64,000 bases of DNA from an uncultured Clostridia bacterium (GCA_934120645.1 CAKOUO010000001.1:248001-312000), one strand, 5' to 3'. Shown: positions 7,627 through 17,951, counted from the first letter of the stretch. The notes: generated by a model not told the origin, from the letters alone. A program made the numbers and translations.

Positions 7627-10176
7627 TTAATAATACATTTCGTTTACTCTTCCATGTGATATATATCCATCTGATATTACAAATCTTATCCAATAAGTAT
7701 TTTCTGTAATATTAACTTTGCTCGTAGAAGTTGTGTTATTTCCTTGTTGTACTGATGTTAATATATTTCTATTTTCGTCTAATGTCTGCATTGTAATCGT
7801 AACCCAAGATGAGCCATCTGCCCAATTAACATTTAGTGTTTTTCCAACAGCACTTCTGTCTACTTTTACATATCTATTTACTCCAGCTCCATTTATTTCA
7901 TTCCATCCTGTTCCAAGTTTTACATATCCTGCAAATGTATTTATATTTCCATCATATGCTCCTTTTCCTAGTGCATCCTCGGCCATAGAATCAAATGATG
8001 AGTCATATACATAGCCTCCTACATTAATAATATCAGATTCAATTTCATTACTTATGCTTTTAACTTTTATTAATCCATAATCATTATAAGTTGTTTGGAC
8101 TATACCTGTATATTTTTCCCATGTATTTCCACCATCTAGACTATAATAGTTAATACAATCATCATCATTTGTTAATTCTATTTTTATTTGTTCTCCTTTA
8201 GATATTTCTGTACCGCAATTCATTACTCCAGTATCTGTTAATGTTGGATATTCTATTTCATAATTTTTATCATTTACTTTTATTTTAGGTACTTTTGGCT
8301 TTGAATATGTGCTCATTAATATTTCATTTGAAGAAACTTGGTTGTCACCATATTTAAGAATAACTCTTACTTTATACTCTGTTCCATATTCTAATTCTTC
8401 AATTGTTTCACTTAAACTTGTTGTTTCCTCTATCTTTTTTTCATCATTTATATAATAGTCATATGTTATTCCTTCTAAATTTGTATTATTTTCTGTTATG
8501 TTTATTTTTATTGATGTTCCCTTATTTTCACTAATTGCTATTGTTGGTGATTTTATATTTATGTCTTGTAATGTTATACTTCCATCTCCACCATTTCCAC
8601 CTAGATTTTCTCCAGTTCCACCTGTTGCTTCTATTGTTCCTTTATTTATAAGTTTATTATAGAATATGTTTATTGAGCCTCCTCCTGATGCTCCACCATT
8701 CGTACTATTGGTTCCTTTTGAAGTTATATTTCCGTTTAAATTATTAAAATTATTGGCATATATTGTTAATAATCCTCCTGTTCCTGTCGTTCCACTTTGG
8801 ATACGTCCTGTCCCTCCGGGATTTCCAGTACCTCCTATAGCTCCACTTCCTCCTGTTCCACCATTTTCTTCTCCAGCAGAGCCTCCTACATTTTGATATG
8901 AGCTTCCACCCTCTGATACAGACTGTCCGCTTCCTCCTCCTGGGCCTCCTGAATAAGAACTTCCAGAAGCTCCACTTCCAGAAGTAATAGACCAATAGAA
9001 TGAAGAAACTCCTCCAGAAGCACCTCCACCTGTTTGTCTTCCTATTCCATTATTGCCTTTATTTCCATGTGCACTACTTGAGCTTACACTTTCTCCTCCA
9101 GTTGCTCCAACTGCTGGTACATAATCATTTTGCCATAAGTATACATTTTGTCCTTCTGCTTTTGCTCCTCTTGCTGTCATACTTATTTCTCCATTGTTTG
9201 TTAAATCTCCTGCAACATATAAAAATATTCCTTTTTTCCTTGTTTGTGCTGTTATTATTCTGTCTGTGTTAACATTTAAGTTTCCATTATATTTCATTAT
9301 TACCATTCTGCTATCTTCTTCTGATGTTCCTAAATTCTTGTCTGTTATATAATTTACATTATCATCATAATTATATATTTCAGCTGGATATTCTTCTCCT
9401 TTTACTTTTAATGTATAATTTCCTGATTTTATATTATTATCTTTAATACATGCTATTATGCTATCTCCTTCTAGCACTTGTTCTTCATTATTATATAAAT
9501 CTGTTGTAATTGGTAAATCTGTTATTTTTTTATATACATCTACTGTATTTCCATCTGTTGCTACTTTTTTTACTTTTAGTGTTACATTTCCTTCTGTGTC
9601 TTGCCAGCTATTTTCATTTATTTTATATTTGTCTACATTTACTATTTGATAATCTGGAATCTCTATCCATTTATCATTATTTTCTCCTATTGAGTAATAA
9701 TATTTATATTCGTTTTCTCCATCATATTTTTTCGTTATTTTATAATCTTGTTCTGTTGTTATTTCTTGTATCTTTTCTATTCCTATTAAACTATTTCTAA
9801 AATTTTCATCTACATTTATTGTTTCTGTCATTGTTTCTCCTGTTGTTGATTTACTTGTAAATGTATATGTTCCATCTTTTTCTATTACATAGTCTATTCC
9901 AACTTGTTCTTGACCTGCACATGTTAATTTATCACCATCTGGATATTCTATTTCACTTATTCCATTTTCAGTGTCTGTTATTTTCATTATCATTTTTATT
10001 TTATTATCTGTATTTGAGTATATTTCATATGTTATTTTTTTTGTTTCTAATCCTAATACTTTTTTTGCTGTTTTTACTATATTTTGTCTATTTTGAATTA
10101 TTATAATTGACAACAAAAGTACTACTATAAAAATAATTAATATAATTCTTATTTTCTTATTTTTTATCTTTTTCAT
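7627..10176 (-). CDS. Large glycine-rich surface protein (membrane-anchored, adhesin-like)
   Basis: An 849-aa predicted extracellular protein held by one N-terminal helix (about 9-27). After it comes a domain (about 47-130) that closely resembles one in the 659-aa protein at 20.8 kb, with the shared core PDG...EQVGIDY...GE...TI..D. A very Gly/Ser-rich segment follows (about 355-530, dominated by GGSG and GGTGG patterns), then a fibronectin-III-like segment, and a C-terminal domain that may bind ligand. There is no LPXTG sorting signal and no enzyme motif. A cell-surface or matrix role is inferred. The ATG has GGGAGAAAAGGAT upstream. The glycine-rich stretch is locally richer in G+C than its neighbours. 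Confidence 0.8.
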   Translation of the reverse strand: MKKIKNKKIRIILIIFIVVLLLSIIIIQNRQNIVKTAKKVLGLETKKITYEIYSNTDNKIKMIMKITDTENGISEIEYPDGDKLTCAGQEQVGIDYVIEKDGTYTFTSKSTTGETMTETINVDENFRNSLIGIEKIQEITTEQDYKITKKYDGENEYKYYYSIGENNDKWIEIPDYQIVNVDKYKINENSWQDTEGNVTLKVKKVATDGNTVDVYKKITDLPITTDLYNNEEQVLEGDSIIACIKDNNIKSGNYTLKVKGEEYPAEIYNYDDNVNYITDKNLGTSEEDSRMVIMKYNGNLNVNTDRIITAQTRKKGIFLYVAGDLTNNGEISMTARGAKAEGQNVYLWQNDYVPAVGATGGESVSSSSAHGNKGNNGIGRQTGGGASGGVSSFYWSITSGSGASGSSYSGGPGGGSGQSVSEGGSSYQNVGGSAGEENGGTGGSGAIGGTGNPGGTGRIQSGTTGTGGLLTIYANNFNNLNGNITSKGTNSTNGGASGGGSINIFYNKLINKGTIEATGGTGENLGGNGGDGSITLQDINIKSPTIAISENKGTSIKINITENNTNLEGITYDYYINDEKKIEETTSLSETIEELEYGTEYKVRVILKYGDNQVSSNEILMSTYSKPKVPKIKVNDKNYEIEYPTLTDTGVMNCGTEISKGEQIKIELTNDDDCINYYSLDGGNTWEKYTGIVQTTYNDYGLIKVKSISNEIESDIINVGGYVYDSSFDSMAEDALGKGAYDGNINTFAGYVKLGTGWNEINGAGVNRYVKVDRSAVGKTLNVNWADGSSWVTITMQTLDENRNILTSVQQGNNTTSTSKVNITENTYWIRFVISDGYISHGRVNEMYY

Positions 10177-10207
10177 AAAATTTATCCTTTTCTCCCTATT
10201 TTATAAA

Positions 10208-10216
10208 ATTATATCA
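10208..10216 (-). promoter_or_regulatory. Extended -10 element (TGATATAAT)
   Basis: TGATATAAT on the minus strand, 32 bases before the glycine-rich protein start. No convincing -35 box is seen at 17 bases. Confidence 0.4.
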
Positions 10217-10361
10217 TAACTTTTATTTTTTGTATGTATCATTTATGTTACAATTTTATTACATATAACATTTAAAAAAATTCGATAATAAAATATTTTA
10301 TACACAAAACATTTTGCCTGTTTTTTTGCCAGAAATACTTTATTTTTCCAACAATTTATAG

Positions 10362-10367
10362 TATAAT
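10362..10367 (+). promoter_or_regulatory. -10 box TATAAT before nfeD
   Basis: A perfect TATAAT lies 45 bases before the NfeD start. The -35 region (TTTATT at 10339-10344) is poor, so this is a tentative promoter for the NfeD-SPFH pair. Confidence 0.4.
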
Positions 10368-10411
10368 ATAAATGTATGCAAAATAAATTTAATTAAATGG
10401 AGATGAATTTT

Positions 10412-10858
10412 ATGTGGCAAGTTTGGTTAATTATTGCTGGTTTATTTTTTATTGGTGAAATAGCAACAGTAGGCTTTTTAATATTTTGGTTCGGAATTGG
10501 AGCGTTACTTGCAATGATAGTAAGTTTCTTTGTATCAAATGTTATAATTCAAACAGCCGTATTTATAATATCTTCAACAATTCTAATTTTTGCAACAAAA
10601 CCTTTTGTAAAAAAATTTGTTGATGTCAAAAAAACAAATACTAATGCTTTTTCAATTATTGGCAAAAAGGCTTTAGTTATAAAAGAAATCAATCCTATTC
10701 ATTCAACAGGTCAAATAAAAATCAATGGTGAAGTTTGGTCTGCTGAAAGCGAAAATTCTGAAATAATACAAGAAGGTTTAGAAGTTGAAATTTTACAAAT
10801 AAAAGGTGTTAAAGCAATTGTAAAACCTATTATTATTAATGAAAAAATTTCATCTTAA
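10412..10858 (+). CDS. NfeD family membrane protein
   Basis: A 148-aa short NfeD-type protein: two or three N-terminal membrane helices (about 1-70) and a soluble OB-fold C-terminal domain (about 85-148). NfeD proteins are partners of stomatin-like SPFH proteins and are thought to help organise membrane microdomains. The SPFH gene follows 80 bases downstream, as is typical. The ATG at 10412 is preferred because GGAGATG lies 8-9 bases upstream; the in-frame ATG at 10397 would overlap that site and has none of its own. Confidence 0.85.
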   Translation: MWQVWLIIAGLFFIGEIATVGFLIFWFGIGALLAMIVSFFVSNVIIQTAVFIISSTILIFATKPFVKKFVDVKKTNTNAFSIIGKKALVIKEINPIHSTGQIKINGEVWSAESENSEIIQEGLEVEILQIKGVKAIVKPIIINEKISS

Positions 10859-10938
10859 ATTTAGTTTTTTATATTACTTAAATTTTTTAAGTGTTTTTAT
10901 ATACATAAACAAACATAATTTATAAGGAGGATTTAATT

Positions 10939-11844
10939 ATGGTATTTTTATTAATTTTATTAGCTATAATATTAATCATAGCATTTAAATCAATAAAAGT
11001 TGTTAAACAATCTGAGGTTTATATTATTGAAAGATTAGGTAAATTTTATAAAGTAGCTGATGCCGGTCTTACAATTATAATTCCATTTTTTGATCATGTA
11101 AGAAGTGTTGTAAGTTTAAAACAACAAACAATGGATGTTCCACCTCAAGGAGTTATTACTAAAGATAATGTTACAATTACAATAGATACTGTTGTTTTCT
11201 ATCAAATAACAGACCCTGCAAAAGCAGTTTATGAAATTCAAAGTTTGAAAAAAGGTATTGAATACTTAGCTATTACTACAATTCGTGATATCATTGGTAA
11301 AATGGACTTAGATGAAACATTTAGTTCAAGAGATGGTATTAATAATCAATTAAGAGTTGTTCTTGATGAAGCTACTGATAGATGGGGATGTAAAATAGAT
11401 AGAGTTGAAATTAAAGATATTACACCACCTGCTGATATTAGAGATGCAATGGAAAAAGAAATGAATGCAGAAAGAAATAAAAGAGCTTTAATTCTAGAAT
11501 CTGAAGCTCAAAGACAATCTGCTATAACTATTGCTGAAGGTAAAAAACAAGCTGCTATATTAGAAGCTGAAGCTGATAAAGAAGCAAGAATTACTAGAGC
11601 TGCCGGTGAAGCACAAGCTATTAAAGAAGTTGCTGAAGCTAAGGCAAAAGAAATTCAAATGGTTTATGAAGCTATTAAGAAATCAGATCCTGATGAAAAA
11701 TTAGTTCAATTAAAATCACTTGAAGCTTTAGAGAAAGTTGCTGATGGAGAGGCTAATAAAGTATTTATTCCTTTTGAAGCAACTAGTGCTCTTTCAAGTT
11801 TAGGTGCTATTAAAGAAGTTGTAAAAGATGATAAGAAAAAATAA
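10939..11844 (+). CDS. SPFH/Band 7 (stomatin-like) membrane protein, QmcA type
   Basis: A 301-aa stomatin/prohibitin-family protein. It has one N-terminal membrane helix (about 2-18), the SPFH domain (about 20-180, with IIERLGKFYKV and PPQGVITKDN), and a long Ala/Glu/Lys-rich helical stretch (about 185-260) for oligomer formation. These proteins form large ring or cage assemblies at the membrane and influence protease activity and microdomains. It has a perfect AAGGAGG site and sits after the NfeD partner gene. A strong terminator follows 14 bases after the stop. Confidence 0.92.
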   Translation: MVFLLILLAIILIIAFKSIKVVKQSEVYIIERLGKFYKVADAGLTIIIPFFDHVRSVVSLKQQTMDVPPQGVITKDNVTITIDTVVFYQITDPAKAVYEIQSLKKGIEYLAITTIRDIIGKMDLDETFSSRDGINNQLRVVLDEATDRWGCKIDRVEIKDITPPADIRDAMEKEMNAERNKRALILESEAQRQSAITIAEGKKQAAILEAEADKEARITRAAGEAQAIKEVAEAKAKEIQMVYEAIKKSDPDEKLVQLKSLEALEKVADGEANKVFIPFEATSALSSLGAIKEVVKDDKKK

Positions 11845-11858
11845 TTTTAAAATATGAA

Positions 11859-11890
11859 TTAGGGACCAAATAATTGGTCCCTAATATTAA
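11859..11890. terminator. Bidirectional terminator between SPFH gene and argS
   Basis: A perfect 11-bp stem, TTAGGGACCAA (11859-11869) with TTGGTCCCTAA (11874-11884), four-base loop. It lies between convergent genes; the T-rich tail is better on the plus strand. Confidence 0.85.
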
Positions 11891-11893
11891 TTT

Positions 11894-13609
11894 TTACATT
11901 TTTTCAGGCATTTCTATTCCTAGTAATTTTGCTCCTTGTTTTAAAACTTCAGATGTTGCATATGTTAAATATACACGAGCATTTTGTATCTCTTTATCTT
12001 CAACAATTATTTTATTTTCATTATAGAAACTGCTATATGCTTTTGCTAAATCTATTAAATATCTAGCTAAAATTGATGGTTCATTCTTTTCTGTTACTTG
12101 AACTAATATATCTTGGAAATTGTATATTAATTTTAGTATATCTTGTGAACATTCATCTGTTAGTATTTCAGTTTTTACTTCTTCAATTTTTGGTAAATAT
12201 TCTGCTTTTTCTAATATGCTTTTTGTACGTACATATGTGTATTGAATATATGGTCCTGTTTCTCCTTGGAAGTTTAATATTGTGTCCCAATCAAATACTT
12301 CATCTTTTATTCTTGATGCTGATAAGTCGTTGAAAATAACTGCTCCTATACCAACTTTTTTTGCTACCTCTTCTTTATTTTCTAGTTCAGGATTTTTTTG
12401 TTCTATTATTTCTTTAGCTCTAGAAATTGCTTCTTTTAGTAATTCATCTAATCTTATTACATTACCCTCTCTTGTTGACATTTTTCCTGTTGGTAATAAT
12501 ACCATTCCAAATGATACATGTTCTAATCCTTTTGTATATTTTTCATCTAGTCCTAAAAGTTTTGCTACTTCAAATACTTGTTTAAAGTGTAATACTTGTT
12601 CATATGATGTTACATATAATGCTTTGTCAAAATCATATGTTCTTGCTCTATAAAGTATAGCTGCCAAATCTCTTGTAGCATATGTTGTAGAACCATTTGA
12701 TTTTTCTATAATACATGGTGTATTTATTCCTTTATCTTCTAAATCTATTATTTTAGCACCTTGTGATTCTACTAATTTACCTGTTTTTTGTAATATGTCT
12801 ATTACTTCTGGCATTTTGTCTGAATAGAAAGATTCTCCATTCCATGAATCGAATTTACTTCCTAATAAATCATATACTTTTTGGAATTCTTTTAAACTTA
12901 GTTCTCTAAATTTTTTCCAAATTTCAACACATTCTTGGTCTCCATCTTCTAATTTTTTGAAGTTATTTCTACAGTTTTCTAATATTTTTTCATCTTCTTT
13001 ACAAGCTTCATTTATTCTTATATAAATTTTTGTTAGTTCATTTATTGGGTCTTTTTCGATATTATATTCTTTTCCCCACATTTTGTAACCTTCTATTAGT
13101 TTTCCAAATTGTGTTCCATAGTCTCCTAAATGATTTACTCCTGTTACATTATACCCTAAATATTTATATATGTTGTATAGGGCTCCACCTATTACTGTTG
13201 AACGTAAATGTCCTATATGGAATTGTTTTGCTATATTTGGTGCAGAATAATCTATTACTATATTTTTTTCTTTTCCTAATTCAGATTTTCCATATTGTTC
13301 TGTTTTAGATATTTCTTCTAGCACTTCTTTTGCTAACAAATTTTTATTAATATAAAAATTTAAATATCCTCCTATAACATCCACCTTTTCTATTGTCTCA
13401 TCTTTTTCTTTACTATCTAGTTGCTCTTTTATCTCATTTGCAATAACTGGTGGTGCTTTTTTTAGTTCTTTTGCTAATCTGAAGCAAGGAAATGAATAAT
13501 CACCATTTTTTGTATCCTTTGGTGTTTCTATATATGTTTTTAATTCATTTTCATCCATTTTAGTTGCTTCTGCTATTTGTTTTGATATTATATCTTTAAA
13601 ATTTTTCAA
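11894..13609 (-). CDS. argS: Arginyl-tRNA synthetase
   Basis: Class I synthetase that charges tRNA-Arg (571 aa). It shows the N-terminal Add-1 domain, the HIGH motif as HIGH at 131-134, the KMSKS-like MSTREGN segment and a DALR anticodon-binding domain at the end. The start is TTG with GGAGG seven bases before it; no ATG fits. It is the last gene after ftsY and the UPF0182 gene, 31 bases from the latter. Confidence 0.95.
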   Translation of the reverse strand: MKNFKDIISKQIAEATKMDENELKTYIETPKDTKNGDYSFPCFRLAKELKKAPPVIANEIKEQLDSKEKDETIEKVDVIGGYLNFYINKNLLAKEVLEEISKTEQYGKSELGKEKNIVIDYSAPNIAKQFHIGHLRSTVIGGALYNIYKYLGYNVTGVNHLGDYGTQFGKLIEGYKMWGKEYNIEKDPINELTKIYIRINEACKEDEKILENCRNNFKKLEDGDQECVEIWKKFRELSLKEFQKVYDLLGSKFDSWNGESFYSDKMPEVIDILQKTGKLVESQGAKIIDLEDKGINTPCIIEKSNGSTTYATRDLAAILYRARTYDFDKALYVTSYEQVLHFKQVFEVAKLLGLDEKYTKGLEHVSFGMVLLPTGKMSTREGNVIRLDELLKEAISRAKEIIEQKNPELENKEEVAKKVGIGAVIFNDLSASRIKDEVFDWDTILNFQGETGPYIQYTYVRTKSILEKAEYLPKIEEVKTEILTDECSQDILKLIYNFQDILVQVTEKNEPSILARYLIDLAKAYSSFYNENKIIVEDKEIQNARVYLTYATSEVLKQGAKLLGIEMPEKM

Positions 13610-13640
13610 TTTTTTCCTCCAAATTTAAAATGTTTATAAC

Positions 13641-16451
13641 TTACATTACATTATTGTTTATAGTTGTATTTTCATTATAATCTAAAGAATTTGTAACTGC
13701 TTTATTGGCTTTTTCTAATTCTTTCTTCTTTTTATCTTCTTGAGCTTTTACTTTTTCTAAGTTATCAATCAATCCTTGTAGTTTTTTAATATCTGTTCCC
13801 ATCAATTCCCAATCATTATTACCTGTAGATTCAGATAAGTTTTTATTTGCTTTTACAATTGCATCTATTAGTCCATCTAAATCTTCTGTATTTTCAACTT
13901 CTATATTTGATGCATCTTTAGAAAGTAAATTTTCTAGTGCTTCTTTTAAATTATTTCCAATTGCTACTTTATTTCCTGATGCTACTACTATTTTTCTAAG
14001 TGCTGGTACTTTAGATTCATTTAACATTGTTTGATATATTGATTCTACATATAAAAGTGTATTATTAATTGGAACTATTGTCATATCTTTTGTTACTTTA
14101 GTTCCTGTTGTGTTAAGTGCTTGTATTTCTGTTGATATTGCTTCATCTTGTTCTATTTGTTTATCTAATTGCATTGGTCCTACAATATTGCTATCTTCAG
14201 AAAATTTATATAGTTTTAATTTATTGCTATTTTCTTCTGTTGTTCCTACTAAGTAAGAAATCAAATTCTGTTTTGTATTTGGTGTATAAATTTGTATTAA
14301 ACCTATTTTTTCATTTTCTCCATCTTTTACCATAGTATAATATGGTTCTAATATTGTTCCTGATGATTTTGCAATTACTGTATTATTATATTTTGCAAAT
14401 CCCCATAAATCATCTGTTCTATATAATATATCTGCTTTTACATTATGATAAGCTTTTAGTAGTTTTGCTTGAACATTGTATAAATATTTAGGATATACAA
14501 AGTGTTCTGATATATCTTGTGGTACTACTGTATCAAGTTTTTCAAATAATGTTGGATATATATTTCTATATGCCATTGCTATTGGATCTGTTTTATCCGT
14601 TATATAAAATTTCATTGTTCCGTCATAACTATCTATTATTACTTTTACTGAATTTCTTATATAATTGATTTTCTCTTTAATATCATCATGTTCTATTGAT
14701 GTATATTGTGAATATGGATATTGACTAGATACTGTATATGCATCTAATACCCAAACTATTTTTCCTTCATCTGTTACAACTGTATATGGTTCATCATCAT
14801 ATATTAAGTATGGCATTGCTTTTTTTGCTCTTTCGATAATATTTCTATTAATTAAAATTTTGCTTTCTTTTGCAACTTCTGTTGAAAAAGCTAATTTTAA
14901 ATCTCCTGTTTTTATTCCTAAAATAATTCTATCAATGAAATTTAAATTTAATCCAGCTTTACCATTATATGTTGATGTATGTTCTAATCCATCTTCATCT
15001 GTATAGTCATATTCTTGTTTATTTTTTGCATTTGTTGCAACAGTATCATTTGTTTCTAGTCCAAAATATATTTGTTGTGTTTTTGTTCCTAATTTTTCGT
15101 CTTTTCCAGATACATCTTTTTGAACATAATTTAATTTTCCTGTTTCTGATACATCTGTTGCAGATGCTACAATTTGTCCCATTCCATGTGTATATTCATA
15201 TGTTTTATTATTATATGTTCTTCCTGAATTTGCAATTTCTCTAGTTGATACATATACTAATTTATTTTGTCCAGAAATTTTATATTGTGCTATATTTGCA
15301 TTTCTATATGAATAATATCCTGTGCCTGTTTGATTATCTTCTAATGTTTTTAATACAGTATCTTCATTTACTATTCTTGTATTATCTATTACATTTTTAT
15401 TTTCATTTACTTCTGTTTGTGTTATTGTTCCAGAATTTTCTAAGTTTTCTTCCTCTATGTTGATATTATATGCATTTCTTGTATTGCTTATATTGTAAGC
15501 TAAATATTCTTTTTCCTTATCTAATTTATTTGAATTTACAAATATTAAATTAAATACTACTATTACCAAAAATAATCCAACTAAATATGTTGGTATTACA
15601 GCTAAATTTTTTATAGTCTTTGCTGTGTTATTTTCTCTAAATCCTTTTGCTGCTCTTATTACAGCAATTACCATTACTACTGAAAAGATTAAATATCCCC
15701 ATCTTTGAATCATAACTTCTGTATAACCAGCACCTGTAATTTCTATATTTTCTGTGCTATCTGCTGTATTTTTTATTGTTAACATTTTATTAAATACTAT
15801 ATTAGTTGTATTTAATGCTGTTATTAATCCTATTCCTATTACAATTAATACTACATTTTTTATTAGTTTTTTTACTAATAAACTTTCTTTAACCATTTTT
15901 CCGTCTACACCATCAAAGTATTTATTAAATACAATTATGTAATATATTGCCATATAAATTGTTAATCCTGCAACTATTCCAATAAAATACCATAATAGTG
16001 TTTGTATTAGTGGTTTTTGAAACATAAAATATGCTATATCTAAATTAAATATTGGGTCTTGCACACCAAATGATGCATTACTTGAAAATAGTAATATTTG
16101 TTTCATTAATATGTTTGACATAACAGAACTTACTATTACTGATATTATAAATGAAATTGATTTTCCTGGTAATTTTGGCATTTCTTTTTTGTCTTTATCA
16201 AAAAATACTTTTAAACCTTTTTTTATTCCTCTGGTTGTCAAATATATAATTGAATATAACAATATAAAATTAATTCCAAATATAATATATTTATATTTTA
16301 AATTTGTAAAAAAAGGTTGTATATAATTTTCACCTAATTCTTTGTATTCTAAATAGCTTCCTCTTAAGCTTATATAACTTATGATTATAAATAGTGCTAA
16401 AAATAATAATACTAATATCATTCTTGTCTTATTTTTTTTCTTATTTTCCAA
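13641..16451 (-). CDS. UPF0182 family large membrane protein
   Basis: A protein of about 936 aa of the UPF0182 (COG1615) family, function unknown. The first 310 residues hold about seven membrane helices; the rest is a large domain with the family's typical segments (YPYSQYTSIEH, YIRNSVKVIIDSYDG, ISEHFVYPKYLYN), presumably outside the membrane. The C-terminal 40 residues are a charged helix. Start choice: the first ATG (16466) has no ribosome-binding site, whereas a TTG five codons later has GGAGG eight bases upstream, so the TTG is used here. It lies between ftsY and argS. Confidence 0.85.
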   Translation of the reverse strand: MENKKKNKTRMILVLLFLALFIIISYISLRGSYLEYKELGENYIQPFFTNLKYKYIIFGINFILLYSIIYLTTRGIKKGLKVFFDKDKKEMPKLPGKSISFIISVIVSSVMSNILMKQILLFSSNASFGVQDPIFNLDIAYFMFQKPLIQTLLWYFIGIVAGLTIYMAIYYIIVFNKYFDGVDGKMVKESLLVKKLIKNVVLIVIGIGLITALNTTNIVFNKMLTIKNTADSTENIEITGAGYTEVMIQRWGYLIFSVVMVIAVIRAAKGFRENNTAKTIKNLAVIPTYLVGLFLVIVVFNLIFVNSNKLDKEKEYLAYNISNTRNAYNINIEEENLENSGTITQTEVNENKNVIDNTRIVNEDTVLKTLEDNQTGTGYYSYRNANIAQYKISGQNKLVYVSTREIANSGRTYNNKTYEYTHGMGQIVASATDVSETGKLNYVQKDVSGKDEKLGTKTQQIYFGLETNDTVATNAKNKQEYDYTDEDGLEHTSTYNGKAGLNLNFIDRIILGIKTGDLKLAFSTEVAKESKILINRNIIERAKKAMPYLIYDDEPYTVVTDEGKIVWVLDAYTVSSQYPYSQYTSIEHDDIKEKINYIRNSVKVIIDSYDGTMKFYITDKTDPIAMAYRNIYPTLFEKLDTVVPQDISEHFVYPKYLYNVQAKLLKAYHNVKADILYRTDDLWGFAKYNNTVIAKSSGTILEPYYTMVKDGENEKIGLIQIYTPNTKQNLISYLVGTTEENSNKLKLYKFSEDSNIVGPMQLDKQIEQDEAISTEIQALNTTGTKVTKDMTIVPINNTLLYVESIYQTMLNESKVPALRKIVVASGNKVAIGNNLKEALENLLSKDASNIEVENTEDLDGLIDAIVKANKNLSESTGNNDWELMGTDIKKLQGLIDNLEKVKAQEDKKKKELEKANKAVTNSLDYNENTTINNNVM

Positions 16452-16493
16452 TTCTACTTCCTCCATTTTTGTAGTTATACATTTTTTAAAATA

Positions 16494-17399
16494 TTATATT
16501 ATTGCTTTTACAAAATCTTCTGAGTTAAAGATTTCCATGTCATCAATTTGTTCTCCAACTCCGATAAATTTAACTGGTATTTTGTTTTCTTCAACAATTC
16601 CAATTACTACTCCACCTTTTGCTGTTCCATCTAATTTTGTTAATACAATTCCTGTAATATCTGCTTCTTGTTTAAAAGCTTTTACTTGTGATATTGCATT
16701 TTGTCCTGTTGTTCCATCTATTACAAGTAATACCTCTTTATCAGCTTCTTCCATTTCCTTATTTATAACCTTTTGTATTTTATTCAATTCATCCATTAAG
16801 TATTTTTTGTTATGAAGCCTTCCTGCTGTGTCTACTATTAGTACATCTGCATTTTGTTCTTTAGTTTGTTTAATTGCATCATATACAACAGATGCTGGAT
16901 CTACACCCTCATCTCTTTTTACTACTGTTGCTCCAGCTCTATTTGCCCATATTTCTAATTGTTCTACTGCTGCTGCTCTAAATGTATCTGCAGCTGCTAC
17001 TACTACTTTTTTGCCATCTTTTGCTAATCTGTTGGCTATTTTACCTATTGATGTTGTTTTTCCTACCCCATTTACTCCAACTACTAAAATTACTGATGGT
17101 TTTGTATTTAAATGTAATTGTATATCTGTTACATCAAGTATTTTTTGCATTTCTTCTCTTAGTGCTTGTTTTACATCTTCTTCATCTTGTATTTTTTCTT
17201 TTTTTATTCTATTTCTTAAATTTGATATTATTTTTATTGATGTATCCATTCCTATATCTGACATTATTAATACTTCTTCTAGTTCGTCTAAGAAGTCTTC
17301 GTCTACTTTTCTAAAGTTACTAAATACATTATTTATTTTTTCATCAAATGATGTTTTTGTTTTATTCAATCCGTTTTTTAGCTTATCAAAAAATCCCAT
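16494..17399 (-). CDS. ftsY: Signal recognition particle receptor FtsY
   Basis: SRP receptor GTPase (301 aa) that docks ribosome-SRP complexes at the membrane for co-translational insertion. It has the NG domains only, with a very short N-terminal A region, as in many Firmicutes. G-domain motifs are clear: GVNGVGKTT (108-116), DTFRAAAVEQL, DTAGRLHN and TKLDGTAKGG. The ATG at 17399 has AAGGTG nine bases before; a GTG 12 bases upstream is in frame but overlaps it. Its promoter is visible at 17462-17490. Confidence 0.95.
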   Translation of the reverse strand: MGFFDKLKNGLNKTKTSFDEKINNVFSNFRKVDEDFLDELEEVLIMSDIGMDTSIKIISNLRNRIKKEKIQDEEDVKQALREEMQKILDVTDIQLHLNTKPSVILVVGVNGVGKTTSIGKIANRLAKDGKKVVVAAADTFRAAAVEQLEIWANRAGATVVKRDEGVDPASVVYDAIKQTKEQNADVLIVDTAGRLHNKKYLMDELNKIQKVINKEMEEADKEVLLVIDGTTGQNAISQVKAFKQEADITGIVLTKLDGTAKGGVVIGIVEENKIPVKFIGVGEQIDDMEIFNSEDFVKAII

Positions 17400-17461
17400 T
17401 AGTTTTTTCACCTTTCTTAGTTAAATCTTAGTTTATTTTCTCATTAAAAATTGACATTTCT

Positions 17462-17490
17462 ATTATAACATATTTTACCAAAAAGGGCAA
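17462..17490 (-). promoter_or_regulatory. ftsY promoter, TTGCCC-17-TATAAT
   Basis: Minus-strand TTGCCC (17490-17485), 17-base spacer, TATAAT (17467-17462) with TGT extension, 63 bases before the ftsY ATG. Confidence 0.7.
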
Positions 17491-17565
17491 TCTTATTCTT
17501 ATTCGAATAGTAAAATAATTGTATTTTATTTTTTATGAATATATCTAGCATTTTATGTTATCTTA

Positions 17566-17574
17566 TGGTATAAT
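17566..17574 (+). promoter_or_regulatory. Extended -10 promoter (TGGTATAAT)
   Basis: TGGTATAAT lies 47 bases before the small gene at 17621. The -35 region is weak. It and the ftsY promoter are divergent. Confidence 0.5.
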
Positions 17575-17620
17575 AATAGTTATTAAAAAATATTTTCAAC
17601 ATGTTATAGGAGGAATTTTT

Positions 17621-17914
17621 ATGAAACTCAATTATGAAGAACTATCAGATTACCAAAAATTCTGGAAAGACAATCAAAATTTATCTCAGCAGAAAAAAGA
17701 CTCTCTTATAAACTTATCTACTAAGTTTATGCAGCGGGTAAAAGATAATGGTGATGAATTATCTGGTGTTAAGCTTTTGTACCCAGAAGATTGTCTTGAT
17801 TTTTCAGTTTTTAGTCATTTTGCTACTGTAATGAAAGCAAGTGTAACTACAAGACGAAATGGCGGTTGTAAAATAGACAACTGGTTTTCTTATAGTAAGA
17901 TTAAAGTAGGCTAA
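17621..17914 (+). CDS. Small soluble protein of unknown function (97 aa)
   Basis: A single-gene unit with its own extended -10 promoter, a strong AGGAGG site and a perfect terminator just after the stop. The 97-aa product starts MKLNYEELSDYQ, has a helical, charged N-terminal half and a short C-terminal part with one Cys pair (residues near 61 and 87). No membrane segment, signal or known motif is visible. An upstream in-frame ATG at 17555 overlaps the promoter and is rejected. Function unknown. Confidence 0.75.
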   Translation: MKLNYEELSDYQKFWKDNQNLSQQKKDSLINLSTKFMQRVKDNGDELSGVKLLYPEDCLDFSVFSHFATVMKASVTTRRNGGCKIDNWFSYSKIKVG

Positions 17915-17920
17915 ACCTCC

Positions 17921-17951
17921 AAACAGGCAAGTTAAATTAACTTGCCTGTTT
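17921..17951. terminator. Bidirectional terminator
   Basis: A 14-bp perfect stem, AAACAGGCAAGTTA (17921-17934) with its complement (17938-17951), loop of three. It serves the 97-aa gene on the plus strand and overlaps the last codons of the SEDS-like gene on the minus strand. Confidence 0.85.

Noticed and set aside
8666..9272. Several long open frames on the plus strand and an Arg/Lys-rich frame on the minus strand
   Set aside because: They are shadows of the glycine-rich segment of the 849-aa protein, whose repetitive codons leave other frames open. None has a ribosome-binding site.
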